Shown here in pieces: positions 22,829-36,300 of a stretch of 64,000 nucleotides of DNA. The stretch lies in the NCBI GenBank assembly GCA_000733355.1, contig JNVV01000004.1, positions 1,190,832-1,254,831 of the forward strand, given 5' to 3'. Source of the stretch: Falciphora oryzae (lineage: Eukaryota > Ascomycota > Sordariomycetes > Magnaporthales > Magnaporthaceae). Made by a program: the position numbers and the translations under genes. The notes beneath the pieces are model-generated. The model was given only the letters and a program-made list of their open reading frames with translations. It had not been told where the DNA came from and searched no databases. Position 1 is the first letter of the stretch. Every line of letters begins with the position of its first letter.

Positions 22829-24106
22829 GGTTATGTGTGTCTACGTGAAGATTGGAAGCGGGTCGAGACGCTATGATCAAATCGCTGGACACTGAATATG
22901 CGCGCGCCCAAGGTCAGTGTCTGAGAAGCCCGACGAAGGCAGGGAGGAGGCGGGCAAGGAAAAAAAAAAAAAAAAAGAAAAAAAAAGATAGATGGATGCG
23001 GGGGGAAAGAGGAAAAGGATTAAATGCGTGCGAGGGTGGGTAGAATTTAAAGCAGGACGTTATCAATCCGAGCCCGTCAGGTGGCAGGCAGCAGGTCTCT
23101 TGAGATGGGGGCCCAACGTACCTTTTTCGTAGGATGACGTTGGAGGTTCAAAGGAGTGGGATGTTCGCCAAAGAGCAGAAGCCGGCAGAAATTCTCCTGT
23201 GTTGTTTTCACGAAGGCGGCCCAGCCTCCAGCAGCCTGATGGGCGAAAAACTCGCTGGTCGGGCAGGTGGCGGGGTACTGCTGGCACGTGACTGGCTCCT
23301 GTCGCTCATCCATGCGCTGCGCGCACGCTTCCACAGGTTGCGTGCTTCTGCCTGGCAAGCTTGCCTGGTCTTTTGGGCCCCTGCTCTCAACGACTTGACC
23401 AATGAGATTGGTTCAGAGCGAGGTTATCAGAACCCGAAAACAACCTGGAAATTTCCCCTTTTGCCCCTTGAGCCGATTTCTTCATCTTTCTATTTGTTTT
23501 ATGTCCTCCCTTAGCTCACATGTTTTCATTCTTTAATTTCCTGGCCAACCCATCCTTGAAATAATTATATACGAGATATGAGCACCCACGTGAGACCGTT
23601 ACATGTTTTGACTGATTCAAAAATGAAAGATTTTCGTCCAGCGGCAGACTCGCTGAATTCTGCTTGAGCTTCTGTCCCGAAAAGACTTGACCAAACCTGA
23701 GAACTCTGGAGAGTAAACGACGTGACGAGAACACATGTCGTCCCGGGCTCCACGAACGCAGATGGGCGGGCGCCTAAATGCACCCAAGATTGAGGCCCGG
23801 GAAGTCCCTGAATCTGGCATCAAAGGCGTGCTTCATTGGTTGGAATGTCTAAAATCATCCATATGTACTCACCCTGCCGACGCCGGGCTGTCTAGGGCAC
23901 GCGGGCTCCCTCTCGTCCGCCACCACAGGAGCTCGAGCCGACTCTTCACCTTGATACAGACTGATTTGCATCAGCTCGCTTGACCGCGATCCTAGCCCCA
24001 CGGGAGTCGACTACACACATCTGCCTTTATTTGGTCCCGTTTCCAGGGTTGAGCATTCCTGCGCCAACAGCTGCGACATGTCCGCACTCCCTCAGTGCGG
24101 CTAATC
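22829..24106. other. Intergenic region between Ran and Nas2
   Basis: Contains the Ran promoter, an A-rich tract (22961-22986) and the Nas2 3' flank. No coding sequence is recognised. Confidence 0.5.
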
Positions 24107-25094
24107 TCAGACCGGCAGGATATGGCAGCCCAACAGTCCTCTTCCTCCCCAATCTCGGCGAGGGGTCAACGTCAACCGAAGCTCCTGGGCCTGACCGGGC
24201 CCACTGCTTCTGGCAATCTTGACCAGCACGTTTTGCTGCGGAGAATGTCAGCCGAATGAAACCACATATCTGTCGGAGGCTCCCAGCATATCACCCATGC
24301 CGCTGCCAGTGGAAACTTACCCCCTCGTTGCCCTGCACGCACTCGCCGACCTTCTTAAGGCCGTCGTGGTTTGCGTGGTTGACGTAGCCAAAGTTGCAGA
24401 TCAGATCTCCCGCCCTGAGGCCAGCCCTGTTGGCGGGGCTGCCGTCGACGACGCTGTTGACCTTTGCGAAAGGGGGATCGAGCACCTCGGGCGCCGAATC
24501 TGGGAACCGTTCGGTCGTCGCAAAAGCTGTCGCGGAGGGTGCGTCGGCCTCGTCGTCATCGAGGTTGGCAAAGTGCTCATGGAGCTGCTTCTCAATCACA
24601 GCCATGAGGTCTTTGTAGTCGTTTCGCAGGTGGATGATTCGTGCCCGGGTTGTCCGTACTAGCGTCGAGTAAACCCCACCAAGTTAGCAACTGCGACTTG
24701 GTTTCGTATTCTGTCTCACGCGCGCTGCTAATTCTGCAGAAGCAGAGCAGCGTCCCGGTAGAGAAATGTGAAAATAGAGCACGAACTCTGGGCGACGTCG
24801 AGGTCGGCGCGGGGGAACCCGTCCGGGGTCAGGAGGCTCGTGTTCATGTCGACATTGTGCTGTTTGCAGTTTGGTTTCCCCCCCGCACTGGTCAGCCTAA
24901 GACTCTCGTGATCGTGGCCATGGCTGGGAAGTAGAACGCACCGACTCCAGAACGCCTCCCAGGGCCTTGAGCTCCGCCTCGAGGTTGTCCTTTTTGCGCT
25001 GCAGCTCCGCGATAGTCAAATGCCCCGCGCGACCGTTGGTTGTGGGCGCGGTCGTGGGCCCCGACGGGACTGTGGGTGCGTGCAGATTGCTCAT
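24107..25094 (-). CDS. 26S proteasome assembly chaperone Nas2/PSMD9 homologue
   Basis: Encodes a predicted 230-residue cytosolic chaperone for assembly of the proteasome base, where the family binds Rpt5. Exons are 25094-24942, 24859-24787, 24658-24321 and 24235-24107. The N-terminal helical part includes LQRKKDNLEAELKAL, then GFPRADLDVAQ and RTTRARIIHLRNDYKDLM. A PDZ-like domain follows: FAKVNSVVDGSPANRAGLRA, GDLICNFGYVNH, and the terminal RRDWGGRGLLGCHILPV, close to the GLLGC ending of PSMD9. Introns are 24860-24941, 24659-24786 (donor GTTCGT, weak but needed to keep AQIRTTRAR in frame) and 24236-24320. Length matches yeast Nas2 (about 220). It diverges from the RhoGEF gene. Confidence 0.9.
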
Positions 25095-26548
25095 TTTCGA
25101 ATGCAGATCGTCTGCCTGTGGACGGGCGCAGCAACCACCATGTTTGGTGGGAGGAAACGGCTTGAAGTGCTAGGTGGTCACGCGCGGGGAGGTCGCGGTT
25201 GGATGGCACCGCGACGGAAGCTTAAGCTGTGGCGGGGTGCTCTGGTTGGCCTGGCCGGTACGTCAGTGCAAGCACCCCTGGAGTCTCTGTCACGCTAACC
25301 GAGTTCGTGTGGGCTTCCAGAGCCGTCCCAGGGCTGAAGGGGAAGATGCCGAGCCATGAGGCAAGTGGAGACCCGACATAACGGCGTGCAGCCCTGCGAC
25401 CACCAGGGTCCTTGGACTTGCTCCATTCCATATTGATTACCCCTGACGGCACCCTTCAGGGACTCGAATCATGGCCGCCCGTGCCTTTATTTTTACAGTG
25501 GCGCCGCTAGACTTGGCCACCTGGCAACGCGAGTCTGTCTTCATCTGGATGCGACCCGGTCTCACAGGCAAGTGCAGGCCGGTCGGTTTGACGTCGTTGT
25601 TTAATCTCGAACTGCCCGTGCGGCTCGATCGGCAAGTCAAAGGTGTCAGCCAGGCTGGCAGGCATACGTCGGCAGGCAGGGGTATAGTACCGTAGATTTC
25701 CCAGGCGCATGATAGCCTCCCGTGGCTCCCAGTCCGCTGGAGCTCGCGTCGCCTAGCCAGGCTGCGCATGGCCTCAGGGCCCAGCGATCGACGCCGGTGT
25801 CGTCCTGTCTCACGGCCCAAGTCCCGTCCGTCCCATATAAGGTTTCGGGCGGCCTTGCTAGAACGCCCGAATGCCCTCTAGCGGTCATGCCACGCACCGT
25901 GTCATGGGGCAGGCGTGGAGAAGCCCAGGGGCGGCACAGGCCCTCCACCTTGTTATTGAGTGCATGCTGTGTCAACGGTAGTGGAGTCGTGCCTCCTCTC
26001 ATGAGCGCGAGCCTGCACCCGCGCGCGCAACGGGCCATCGTGCCTTCCCAACGTCCCCAGCGAATGGCTTCCGCCTCTAACCCATAAGGGGCCGTCCCGT
26101 CCCCATTCGGTTCTTTTCACCCGCAGCAGGCAGCACCTCCAGCCAAAGTTGGAACGGCCAGCTTGACGGACAGCCGGCTCGCGACAGGACCGCCCGGGCA
26201 CCTGGAGGACCCTTGAATGCGCCCTCCCCTCCTCCTTCTCCCCATTGTCCCGTCTGTATCTGCGGGCTTGTCGAGGGTCCTGCGGCCGTCCCTCTGGGCT
26301 CGGCGCAGCGACAGGTACATCTTTTCAAGACCTCTCCGACTCCCGCCGACTCTGCCACTCGACCTGCCACCATGCCCTATCCCCGTCCGCCCTGACTCTT
26401 CTATCATGTTTTGAGACCGCCACCTGCGGGCATCGGGAGGCAGGCAATCCTTGGATGGATCTTTGGGTTTTGCATCTTTCGTTTCTTGGTCTTTGTTCTG
26501 TTGCTCTTTTCGAGCGATTCCATTCTTTTCCACCCGACCAGCCCTACC
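25095..26548. promoter_or_regulatory. Divergent upstream region of Nas2 and the RhoGEF gene
   Basis: About 1.45 kb between two divergent start codons. The last 150 bp before the RhoGEF ATG are T-rich (26460-26535), typical of a fungal leader. No gene is recognised. Confidence 0.45.
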
Positions 26549-29500
26549 ATGACCACTATGGCCCCGGCGAACCCCGAGCCCCGGCCAGTCTCTCCGGCCC
26601 CGTCGACAAGGTCGGTGATCGTCAGCCGGCCGAGCCGACCAAGCAGCCCACTCGCGTCCGTTGCGCCCACTGAACTCCACACCCCAGAGCGAGCGTCCTC
26701 CCATGTGGACCCCGCCCCCGACGGCGGCGCGTTGCTCACCTCGGGAGACGGCTTGCATGAGGAAGAGCCCGACCATGATTGGCAGACCGAAGACAACTTG
26801 GCCTCGTTGCGTTTCATTTTAAATAATAACGGCGACGCCTATGGCGCCGACGAGTTCCCCGATCCCCCCTCGCCCCTCGAGCCGACCCCAAACCGTCTTC
26901 CTGCTCCTGAGCTGAGCTTGCCGGCCGACAAGTCCCGAAAGCCCTTCCACAAGTGGATGAATACCCTGCGCAAGCGCGGAGAACAGCGGCGCCGGAACCT
27001 TGACCTGGACATCCCCGCGGCCCAGTTCCTCTCGATCGATGCCGAGGTAACCAAGCCGGGGAACTACAACCGTCACCGCCGGCACTCGTCGTCAGACTCG
27101 TCTTTCGCCTTTATTACCGCCTTGAAGAGTCCCAGTATCAGCCTCGCCAGCTTCAGTGCCCTCGGCCGATCCAAGCTAGCTACGAATGTCGTCTCTTCCA
27201 AGGCCCACTCGCGGACGGACCGCAGCAGCAGGGCGTCCCTCTCGGGGGTGAGGCTATCAGAGGATAGCCAGTATCCCGGCAGAGGCGCAGCTATGGACCC
27301 CGCCGTGGCCGAGCGCGCCATGCAGCGCCGCCGCATCCTCGAGGAGCTGATAAACACCGAAGAGGGCTACATTAGAGACGTGCGCTTCCTGATGAATGTA
27401 GGCACTCACTCCCCTCCCCACCCTACTACTGAGGCCCGTCTGTGGCTGGAGCTAAGCAAGGCAAATAGGTGTATGTGACGATCCTGGCGTCATTGCCAAC
27501 TCAGGTCCCTGGTCTCCGATCGTCCATAAACCAAAACATGACGGAGATAGTGGAGCTGCACGAAGAGCTCCTCGGCGAGCTGCACCGGGCCGTGCCGCAT
27601 TCGGAATACACGCAAGCCGAGGTGCCTTCAGGGGCTCGCAATAGCCTCGGTCCCGTCCCCGAGGACAACAATGGTGATCTATGGCTACAGGATGCCCCCG
27701 AGATGATGGCCGAGCCTCAAGTGGCTGCCGAGGTAGCCAAGATCTTCATCGCCAAGGTAGGAATCTTTCATACTGGTCTAGATCGTAGCCTCCGCCGTTG
27801 GTTTGCTTCGCATCTATCACCTGCTAATGCACTCTACTCACACCTTAGATGAACCGGTTCTTCATATATGAGGAGTACGGGGCCAAGTACGAGCTCATGA
27901 TGAACGACGTCAACCTTGCCCGTCGGACCCTTGCGGACTGGGAGAAATACCAGAAGGGACTAGAAGCGCTTGCCGCGTCTATTGGGCCAATGAACAGCCA
28001 TGACGACTTTTCCTCCAAGAAGTCTTTGACCATCGGGGACCTACTCGTCAAGGTGCGACGTACCCTTGCAGTGCCCTGCTTGCGCTGCTTTCTCGGTGGA
28101 GTCTCGTGTGCAAGTGCTGATCTATCCTGAATCCCAGCCAATCCAACGCGTGTGCAAGTACCCGTTGCTTTTCGCGGAGCTCCTCAAGTACACGCCCGTT
28201 TTCGATTGCCCTCATTCACACATGGTGATTGAGGATGCTCTGGTTCGCCTCCGGGAAGCCACGGGCGAAATCAACCGGGCGACGGACGACCCTCAAATGA
28301 AGACTACCCTTGAGAGAACCTGGCTGCTTCAGGACCGCCTCGTCTTCCCAGACCAGGTACGTACCCCCTGTAGTAGGATGCAGTCCACATTCGGCCGCTC
28401 CTAGGCCTACATAGCTGACCCTTTTCTATCGCTATTCAAGAGGCTCGATGCGGCTTCCAAGAATCGCGTCCGCTCTTTCGGACACATTCAGCTTTGCGGC
28501 GTCCTCCATGTCTGCTGGCAAACCAAAGATGCTGTCACCGGACAGTATCTAATATGCCTCCTCTATCGCGACTGGCTCTGTATCGCAGCGGCCGGCAGGG
28601 CCGACCAGATATACACGATACTTCTCTGCACGGAGCTGGCGAGTCTCAAGATCGAGGACGCTGACAATGGCAGGGGTGAGTGAGGCTGATCACATGTCTT
28701 GGAGCTGTTTATTCTCTAGATCCTGTTCCGAGAGGGACATCCTGGCCGTTCGAATCATGACACTGACATGCCCCAGGGATTCAATGTCATACGGCGCCAC
28801 ACTCGTGGAAGCTAGTGTTCGAGTGCGACTATGAGTTGTATGAGATTATCATGACGGCCTGCAGTCCCAAAGAGGGTCAGGAGTGGCGCGGTCGCCTTGA
28901 GCACTCGGCGGCCAGTGAAGATTCGCGCACAGCTGACCCGATGGGATTCTGTGCCCTCTCGTTAAACATCAAGAGTTTGGGAACCGTGTTTGGAAAGCCA
29001 GGTTCGTATACCCTCTAGCTGGCCTCTTTCATTCCTTTCGCTTCAGGGCGAGGGAAGTCCGGCCTGGTAGCTACTGACATCGCTCCTACAGGCACAATAG
29101 CTCGAAGGATATCAATACACCGGGCCATAACCGTGGGGCCCAAATCTTCCCTTTGCCAAGTCGTTCTCAAAAACACGAGCCTGGAAAAGGAGGCGGCGGC
29201 GCCCTCATCCGCGTCGTCGAAGCATGGACCGCAAAGGTCACTGTCACTACTAGGGCCACCGAGCCGGGTATCCTTACTGACGCCATCGAGGTCAGAACGG
29301 GCAAGACTCGAGGGGCTGCTCTCGGATGTCTGGACTCGAGAGGTTTTGCCCTTCCCGGGCATGACGGTCCGTGGACGGGGCGAGCACCTCGTTCGGGCTG
29401 GGGCATCGTCCATGATGCGCAAACTGAGCGTCGCCAGCATCGCGAGCACTTTCTCAAGGAGATCCGGCAGCGTAGCGAGCATATCCAAGAACACCAGCCC

Positions 29501-30002
29501 CGACGAGGCCGTCGGCTCCAGTTTCAAGACGACAGCAGATCCGGTCAGCGCCGTGTGGGCTTTTGCCGCCTCGGAGGAGAGGCGCGGTTCTTGCCCAGCC
29601 ACGATTGAAACAAAAAGCGTCGCAACAATGCCGCCCTCGGAGCTGTCCCCCGACGAGTACGACGAGCAAGGCATGTCATCGGTAATGTCTTTTTCGGACA
29701 CGGCTGTCGATAAGTTTGGGTTCTCGGACTTTGGCAACCAGGCACTGCCGGGATCGCCGGTGCCCCCTGCCTCGCCAAAGAGCAGCATACAACTTAGCCG
29801 CCGGCCCTCAGCACGATCCAAGTTTTCTCGACGGGACTCTTTGGCCTTCGGATCTGAGAAAGGGAACATGCCCCAGGCAGGGCTGCCCCGGGCGTCGACA
29901 GGTTACAGGTCGTCGTCGGTCAAGTCGGGGAGCCGATGGACTAAGGTCGGGGGCCTCCATCGAGGGGTGATGGTCCAAGGAATCCGAGGCTTCTTCCGGT
30001 GA
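26549..30002 (+). CDS. Rho guanine nucleotide exchange factor (Dbl homology domain)
   Basis: Encodes a predicted 976-residue activator of Rho-family GTPases. Exons are 26549-27397, 27469-27756, 27849-28052, 28138-28356, 28441-28675, 28777-29001 and 29092-30002. The six introns are 71-101 bp with GT...AG ends, and joining keeps one frame. The first 265 residues are Ser/Pro-rich. The Dbl homology domain starts RRRILEELINTEEGYIRDVR and includes the diagnostic PIQRVCKYPLLFAELLKYT helix. A PH-like region (FGHIQLCGVLHVCW to ELYEIIMTACSPKEGQEW) follows, then a Ser-rich tail. I see no DEP, CH, PB1 or CNH domain, so it is not an obvious Rom2, Rgf or Cdc24 orthologue. The target GTPase is unknown. The start is the first ATG in frame. 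Confidence 0.88.
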
Positions 30003-32403
30003 TTTGATCACTTGGGCAGCACGTCATTCCCACGATGGTGCAGCTCCCGGGCCGCCCTACTGTTCTTCTATATTCACATTGCTACATTTTCCTTGTTTCC
30101 TGGAGTTCTGGGGATGTTATATTGTCCTTACTGGCTTGGTTTACCCGCCGTTTTCGGTAGACAGGGGCAGGAGACACAGGCTTATACCCCGAATGTTTAT
30201 TAGTTTAATGTTGCTGCGCTCGTTTTGTCTTGTTTTTCTTGTTTGTTTTTTTCTTCCCCCTTCTCTTCAAGGTCATGGACGACGGGTTTGGTTCCGCGAC
30301 ATTTCATGTCTAGGCATCCCGACAGCGTCCTATTATTACCCAATGTGCCGGAAGGCTTTCGCATCAGCTATCAATTAAGCGGACAAGTAAAGATATCCTC
30401 CTAGACAAGCTCAGGTTGAAAGAAGGCCTTTCGCTGCGTATCGTGATAGTTCTGCCGAATTTATGCGTTTTCATACTTTGTCGAGCCGTTGATGCCCTTG
30501 AAGACCCTCGACACAATGACCCAAGCACAAAGTGGGAAAAAGTTGTGACCACACCCAATAGTCGCACTCACCCAGCCATTTGCCAATGCAGACACCCGGG
30601 TGCACTTGGATGCCCGGCAGAAGCTACGCGAATACACCCCAAAGGTCTGGTTTGGCCGGGGCACAGGCTGCGGCGAGAAGATTTGGACGCAGGAGGTCCC
30701 GTGCCACGCCAGGCCTTTGCAGGAGACACGTAACCACCTATGAGTCTTCATTGTCGCTCAGGCGGTCATGAAGGTTTGCAGGAACACTGCACCGCGTCAG
30801 GTCAGAAACAGCCGGCGGCGCTGAAGCTCTGGCGGGACGGGACGATGTCTGTCGCCTTTTGCGCCGCCTGCCTGCACCTGGTTCAGGTTGGGGCGGCGTG
30901 CGCTTTTTTAGGCGTGCATGAATATGCACGCGCGCTTTGGGACCGACCTACACTTTTTGTTTCGCAGAATTGTGCTTGTTTCCTGGTTCCCCTTTTCCCC
31001 AGATTGCTATTTCCCATCACAACAGCGCACGAAGACCGACCAGCGCAACATGACGAGCCAAGGCCTTCGAAGTGCAGCAAGTCCTCAATCCCCAAATATA
31101 GAAACACGGATTTGGTCTTGTTCCACCCTCCCCGTCGGCTCATCCGCCGGAACAAAAGGTCCTCCGGCCAAGATAACAGAGCCAGGGGGTTTGGTTGGTT
31201 GGTTGGGGGTTGTGAAAAAAAGGTTCCGAGAGAATGGACACATGGACGAAATGCGGGCATTCGGAGGTCGTTCGGGCTGGGCTCTGTCCAGGCCTAAGAG
31301 AGAAAAAAAAAAAAGAAGAAGCAAAAAACTAGCCTAGCAAAGTGCGTGCGTCTGCGCGTGTTCTATTTGGGGGGAAGGCCAAGGCAATGTGTGATAGTGA
31401 TATGATCATCCGGCGTGCATGCAGCTGCAGTCTTCTCTTGTGTGCCAATGCAACCACGTGCGGCAGAGCCAGGAAACAGGTAGGGAGGACGTCGCGCGTG
31501 TGGAAGACGTATATGCCCACGGCCCACGCGCTCCTATAGCCGCAGCGTGGCGGACAATCGGCGAGGCCACTGGGCGCCACGGCGCAAAAGCACCAGCCGT
31601 CTGTCCCGCTGTCATCCATCTCACCGTCACTCATCACGCCCCCGGGCCCGGCGGCTTTTGCGAGCGCTCCTCCGTTCATTGTCACATCGTGCCCTGCGGC
31701 CTTGGTGACGACGGGGGAAGCGGCTGACCAACGAGAAGGAATGGCGTGCGTGCTCTGCGGTGTGACGGAGCATCACCACAGCCCCGAGTCAACCTCTCGA
31801 AAGGGGAGGAGATCGCACAGCGCCGTCCCGCTGGGGAGCACGGGCTTCCTGTCCGTCGGCAGAGGACTTGTGCCGGCGAGCCGCAATCACCGCCAGCCGG
31901 TCACACGTCGTTCGTTCGCCCGGCCAGCCGCCCGCCCCCTCATTCGACAGAGTGGCGTCAGGGCATTGTATTTTTAGGTAAGAACCGGCCCCAAACGCTA
32001 GACCAGAGAGGGCACTCTTTCAAGGTTGCGAGATTGGATCCGGTCAAGATTGGGGCGGACTAGCGGGAGAGCGTCCCTCTCCCCCACCCCTCGGCGGAGT
32101 GTCGTTTTCTTTTACGATGGACGGCTGTGAGTAGTCGGCGATATCACATCGTGCCATGGGTCCCAGTCAGCCCGCAAAGGAAGGAAAAAGCTCTGTGCGG
32201 TGATATTGTGTCGGTCGGTGAAAGGTGACGAGATAGCCAACCCCCAAGTGCGGGGAAAAAAAGCTAAATCCGTGCTCTCTCGGTGGGCGGGCGGGCCAAG
32301 TCAGGGTCGGATTGGGCACAGCGTAACTCCCGCTTCCCGCCCCGACGATGGAGACCGAGCCGTCACCTTCCCTCGCGGGTGACCTTTGTTGCGGTGAGTG
32401 AGG

Positions 32404-32404
<1 letters not shown>

Positions 32405-32439
<35 letters not shown>
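32405..32439. repeat. Homopolymer run, 35 T
   Basis: The longest homopolymer in the window, in the gene-poor region. Confidence 0.95.
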
Positions 32440-32444
<5 letters not shown>

Positions 32445-33334
32445 CTTTGCCGCTCGCGATCGAGTCGTGTACGGATCCGCATGATGTGCGGGGAAAAATA
32501 AAATAAATTATCGCTCGCTTGACGGATAGTTGACCGTAGGGGGCCCCTCTAGCAAGTGAGTAATGGTGAAGCAGCTCATCGCTCTAGGTTTTCCGGGCTT
32601 GCTTTCGCCAAGAGACGCAGGTTTCCAAGCTATGGGCGGTGTGCTCTCGCCCTCGTTTACACACGACGCAGGGAGCAGGAGGGAGAGACCTCCAAGGTGG
32701 TGGTGATGGCGTTGCTTGGCTGCCTGTCGGCCAAAAGGAGTCAAACAAAATTGCCACATTTGAATGCCGCGCGGAGCATTTCGTAGTCCTCGGCCGTCGC
32801 TGGTCGTGGACTCGATGCCCGGGCCCAGCTTGGTTGCAGAAAGACAATCAATTGGAAAAAGTGTGATTCGACGCGTGCCTCGATCGGGCAACCAATCAAT
32901 TGGGCGAGGTTGGCTCCAATCAGACGAACAAGGGACGGTGCAGGATCTAGAAAAGAATGATTCCAAGGACGAGACGGAAGAGACGTGGATGATACCTCAG
33001 GCAACCTATCATGGAACAGCCCAGATTGCGTTGTTCTGGTGGTTGGGACTTGGGGTTTGGTTCCATTCAATGCACCATTCCATGCTGCTGGCAGCAACGA
33101 CCCCAGACCAGACGGCACGCTATCCCGTGGCAGCAGCAGCAGGACGACGCTATCGGAACGTCCCACGCCCGAGGGGCCAATCACGACGGCCCTCCAGCCG
33201 CCCGACGAGGTCTGCAGGCCGCGGGATTTCCAAGATGTGCATATGCGCTCCACTAAAACCCAGCACGCCAGCACACATGTTGGCTGGTTAGCTGGGACCA
33301 AGGATACGAAGAAAGCTGACGCGGGGGTTTGGGG

Positions 33335-33351
33335 GTGTGTGTGTGTGTGTG
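33335..33351. repeat. (GT)n microsatellite
   Basis: About eight GT units in intergenic DNA. Confidence 0.9.
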
Positions 33352-36300
33352 GACGACCACGACGGAAGACGACCAAAAGGGCTTGATATGTCGAGCGGAT
33401 CGGTCAATCAATCTATCGAGCTCAAACCCCAGACGTCGGCGGCGGCACACGAAGGAATGAATGCTTGGAGCGGGCAATCTTCATCCGGACCACCACCCCC
33501 GGTTGCTTAGCTCTTTCAAGCCAAGCCGACGCCCGAAACATGGGGTCCCGTGAGACAGAGAGAGGGCTTGCTGCCAAGCGAGACTGGAGCCCGTTTCCCA
33601 TCACCACGACTCAAACCGACGTTTTGCCAGCCGCAAGCTGCAACTTTCGCATCCCCCTCGGGTATGGGATTCTCGTAACATTCCCATGTTCAAGGTCCGC
33701 CGCCGCCCTCTTGCTCAGTTTTGGGTCTTTGTTTCTTGTGTGCACCATCACCCTGGGGCCCCCCTCGCTTCGGCTCCGGCTCTGGGACGGAGAAGGGGAT
33801 CCATTGTCGGAGCGGTGAAGCGTTGATCACCATGGAAGCTGCTTCCACGTTGAAAAGGTGGATTCTGTTTGGCGAAAGATTTTTTTTTTTGTCTTTTGGT
33901 TGTGGCGCCGGGTGGAACCTGCGATGGCCTGACTGGAGACGGGCCCGGCGCGTGAAACATCGTGCCACCGCACCGCGAGTCGAGACGAGAGGCTGTCCTA
34001 AAGGATGGCTCTCCCATTTGGCGGCGACGATATCAAGTAAATAGCAAAATCCCGTCTCGTGTTTCCAGAATGGATGCCCAGAGCAGCGGCGATATCGTCC
34101 CAAGCTCTTGTGCTGCATCTCCAGATCAGATCTGGTCAACATCAGACCGGCCGTTGTTGCATTTGGACGATTCCAAGCCGCAGTAAAAGTGCCGCGAAAG
34201 CAAGACACAAAACATGGAGCCAGGGGTGCTGATCGGAAAGACCGGATGGACCCACCATCAGGCGATCAACGAGCCATCCTCGGCCATCACCCATGATGTT
34301 CAGACCGTCGTCGCCATGGCGCACAGTCCTCAAGTTTAGACAATTTAAGCTTACAAGCTGTCAGCCAGGCCCTCCCCCTGGGCTGGCCACGGCTGGCCCA
34401 GAGGCGACAAGACAAGCTCGACAGGGCGGGCGGCCAGGTCGTGTCTCAGGCGAACCGGGCCAGAGCCTGCATCGTATCGGAGCAGTTACTTGTTGTGCTG
34501 TTGTCGGCTAACATGCCGGCTTGGGCCCTGCAGCACATACAGTATACAGTGGGTGCCGTGTCTTGGCCGTCTTTCGTTGCTGTGCAAGACCATCGTGGTC
34601 GGTATCGTGGTAACAATCAAATTGATCTCCATGTTTGGCCTCCACAGCCCGCAGCGAGCCGCCCAAGGGTTTGCTGCGAGGTGGCGCGGTTTTTGATTCT
34701 GATCCTGGCGGTAATGGAAGCAGCCACAGCCCGAGGTCTGTCGCGTTTGATCCCTCGAGATGGGAATCCCGTAACCTCGAGGTGGCTGGCGCGAAGTGCA
34801 TCGATTGGAGGCCAGCCCGTCTTGCCTGCGGCTCCGTTGTTTGTCCAAAGGGCTGCTGCTTGTGGCTGTCGTTCGGGGCTTCACCAGACAGACGTTGGGC
34901 CACGGGCAGGCCGGCCCTGGCCCATGGAGCAAATTTCGGATACACCCAATCCCACAGCGGGCTTCCCTGCAGTCCCCACATAGAGGCCGGGACCCTCAAA
35001 CACTGCTGCGTCAGCGCGGTGGAGGCTGAGACGGGCTGCTTGGCTCGGGAGAATCCTCAAGAGAAGGCGGGCGCATTTTGCCACACATGGAACCCGCGCA
35101 TGGAACATCGATCTTGCTCAGCAGCTCGTCAGCAGAGCAGAGAATCTAATCCATCTCGCATTGTCGATGACTGTCGAGAGTTCGTGCGGTTCCGAGCTGC
35201 AGATGCGCATGCCGTGGAAGCGTGCTGTGCCACCATCCACAAGCGCTTAGTTGCTGGTCATGTTCTCCTGCTGCTGCCCGGGCGAAAAGGATCAACATAT
35301 CAACCACCCTCGACTCTGGGGGAGCAGACGAGCCGAGCCAGGCACCACCAGCAGCCGTGGTGGTGCCGGTCAAGCTTTTCCAGGGATGAAGCCCGCAACC
35401 AAGCCTCAATTCTAAGGAGCACAAAGGGAAGAACAATCAAGACGCTGGAAGCCTGCCTCTCGGCCCCTGACCAGGATGGGCGGTCGGCTCAACGGCAAGA
35501 AAAGAACCAGTGCCGCAGTAAGATTTTTTGTGGTGCGCCCGGCCGCTGTCAACGATCATCAGCGAAACCCAGACTCCAGCAATGTTCCTGGCGCTTCCTG
35601 GGATCTGGAGGCTCTTTCAGCAGACTCAGCACGCTAGCTGGATTGGGACCATCCTGTCCCCCTCGACAATGCCAAACCACACCACCATGGGCACAACCCA
35701 GATCCTCAGCCGCCCCGATTCGAACCATCCGTCTGGGTTGGACGTCGTCGCCAGAGCGCCTGTTAGTCTGCGGGAGACACACTCTGGCGTCTCGGGCTTT
35801 AGTGACAACAAAAGTGCACTAAGGCTAGCTAGTGTGGTCTTGGTTTGGGGCCTTTGTTCCGACCAGGGGCCATCCCGACCGAGGCCAGGGGGCCCTGTGA
35901 CAAGGGTCTCCGACTGGCCGGAGGGCCGCCCAACTAGGAAATGGGGGCCCCTTGCGACACCGCTGCATGGGTGCGCCTTTGCTCTGATTCGCCCGCCGCC
36001 CATCTCTAACCGCCCGCGCCATCCCAATCGCTAGGGGTCCCCCCCGGCCGAAGTTTGCTTGTGCTATTCTCAACGACGACGCCTGCTCTCTTCACCCACA
36101 TTTTTGCCTGCCCGCCCAATGGGTCCCTACTGACCAGGCACTGCCTTCTTTTAGTCGCCTGGCCGACTGATGGCCGAGTAATTCCCTCCAGGGCGCTCGA
36201 CAGCCAGTTGCTGGCCCTGTTGGCCCTGCTGGCCGACCAGAGGCCTCAGAAGCTCAGCAGACCATTTTTGAAGCGATCAATTGCAGGCTCAATTACGGGA

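Noticed and set aside
35700..35730. GATTCGAACC string suggesting a tRNA T arm on the minus strand
   Set aside because: The flanking bases do not pair into a T stem, and no A box or acceptor stem is present.
34635..35822. 395-codon plus-strand frame in the gene-poor region
   Set aside because: It starts at TTG and its first ATG is about 155 codons in. It is unusually rich in Cys, Trp, Arg and Ser, shows no conserved segments, and overlaps other random frames.
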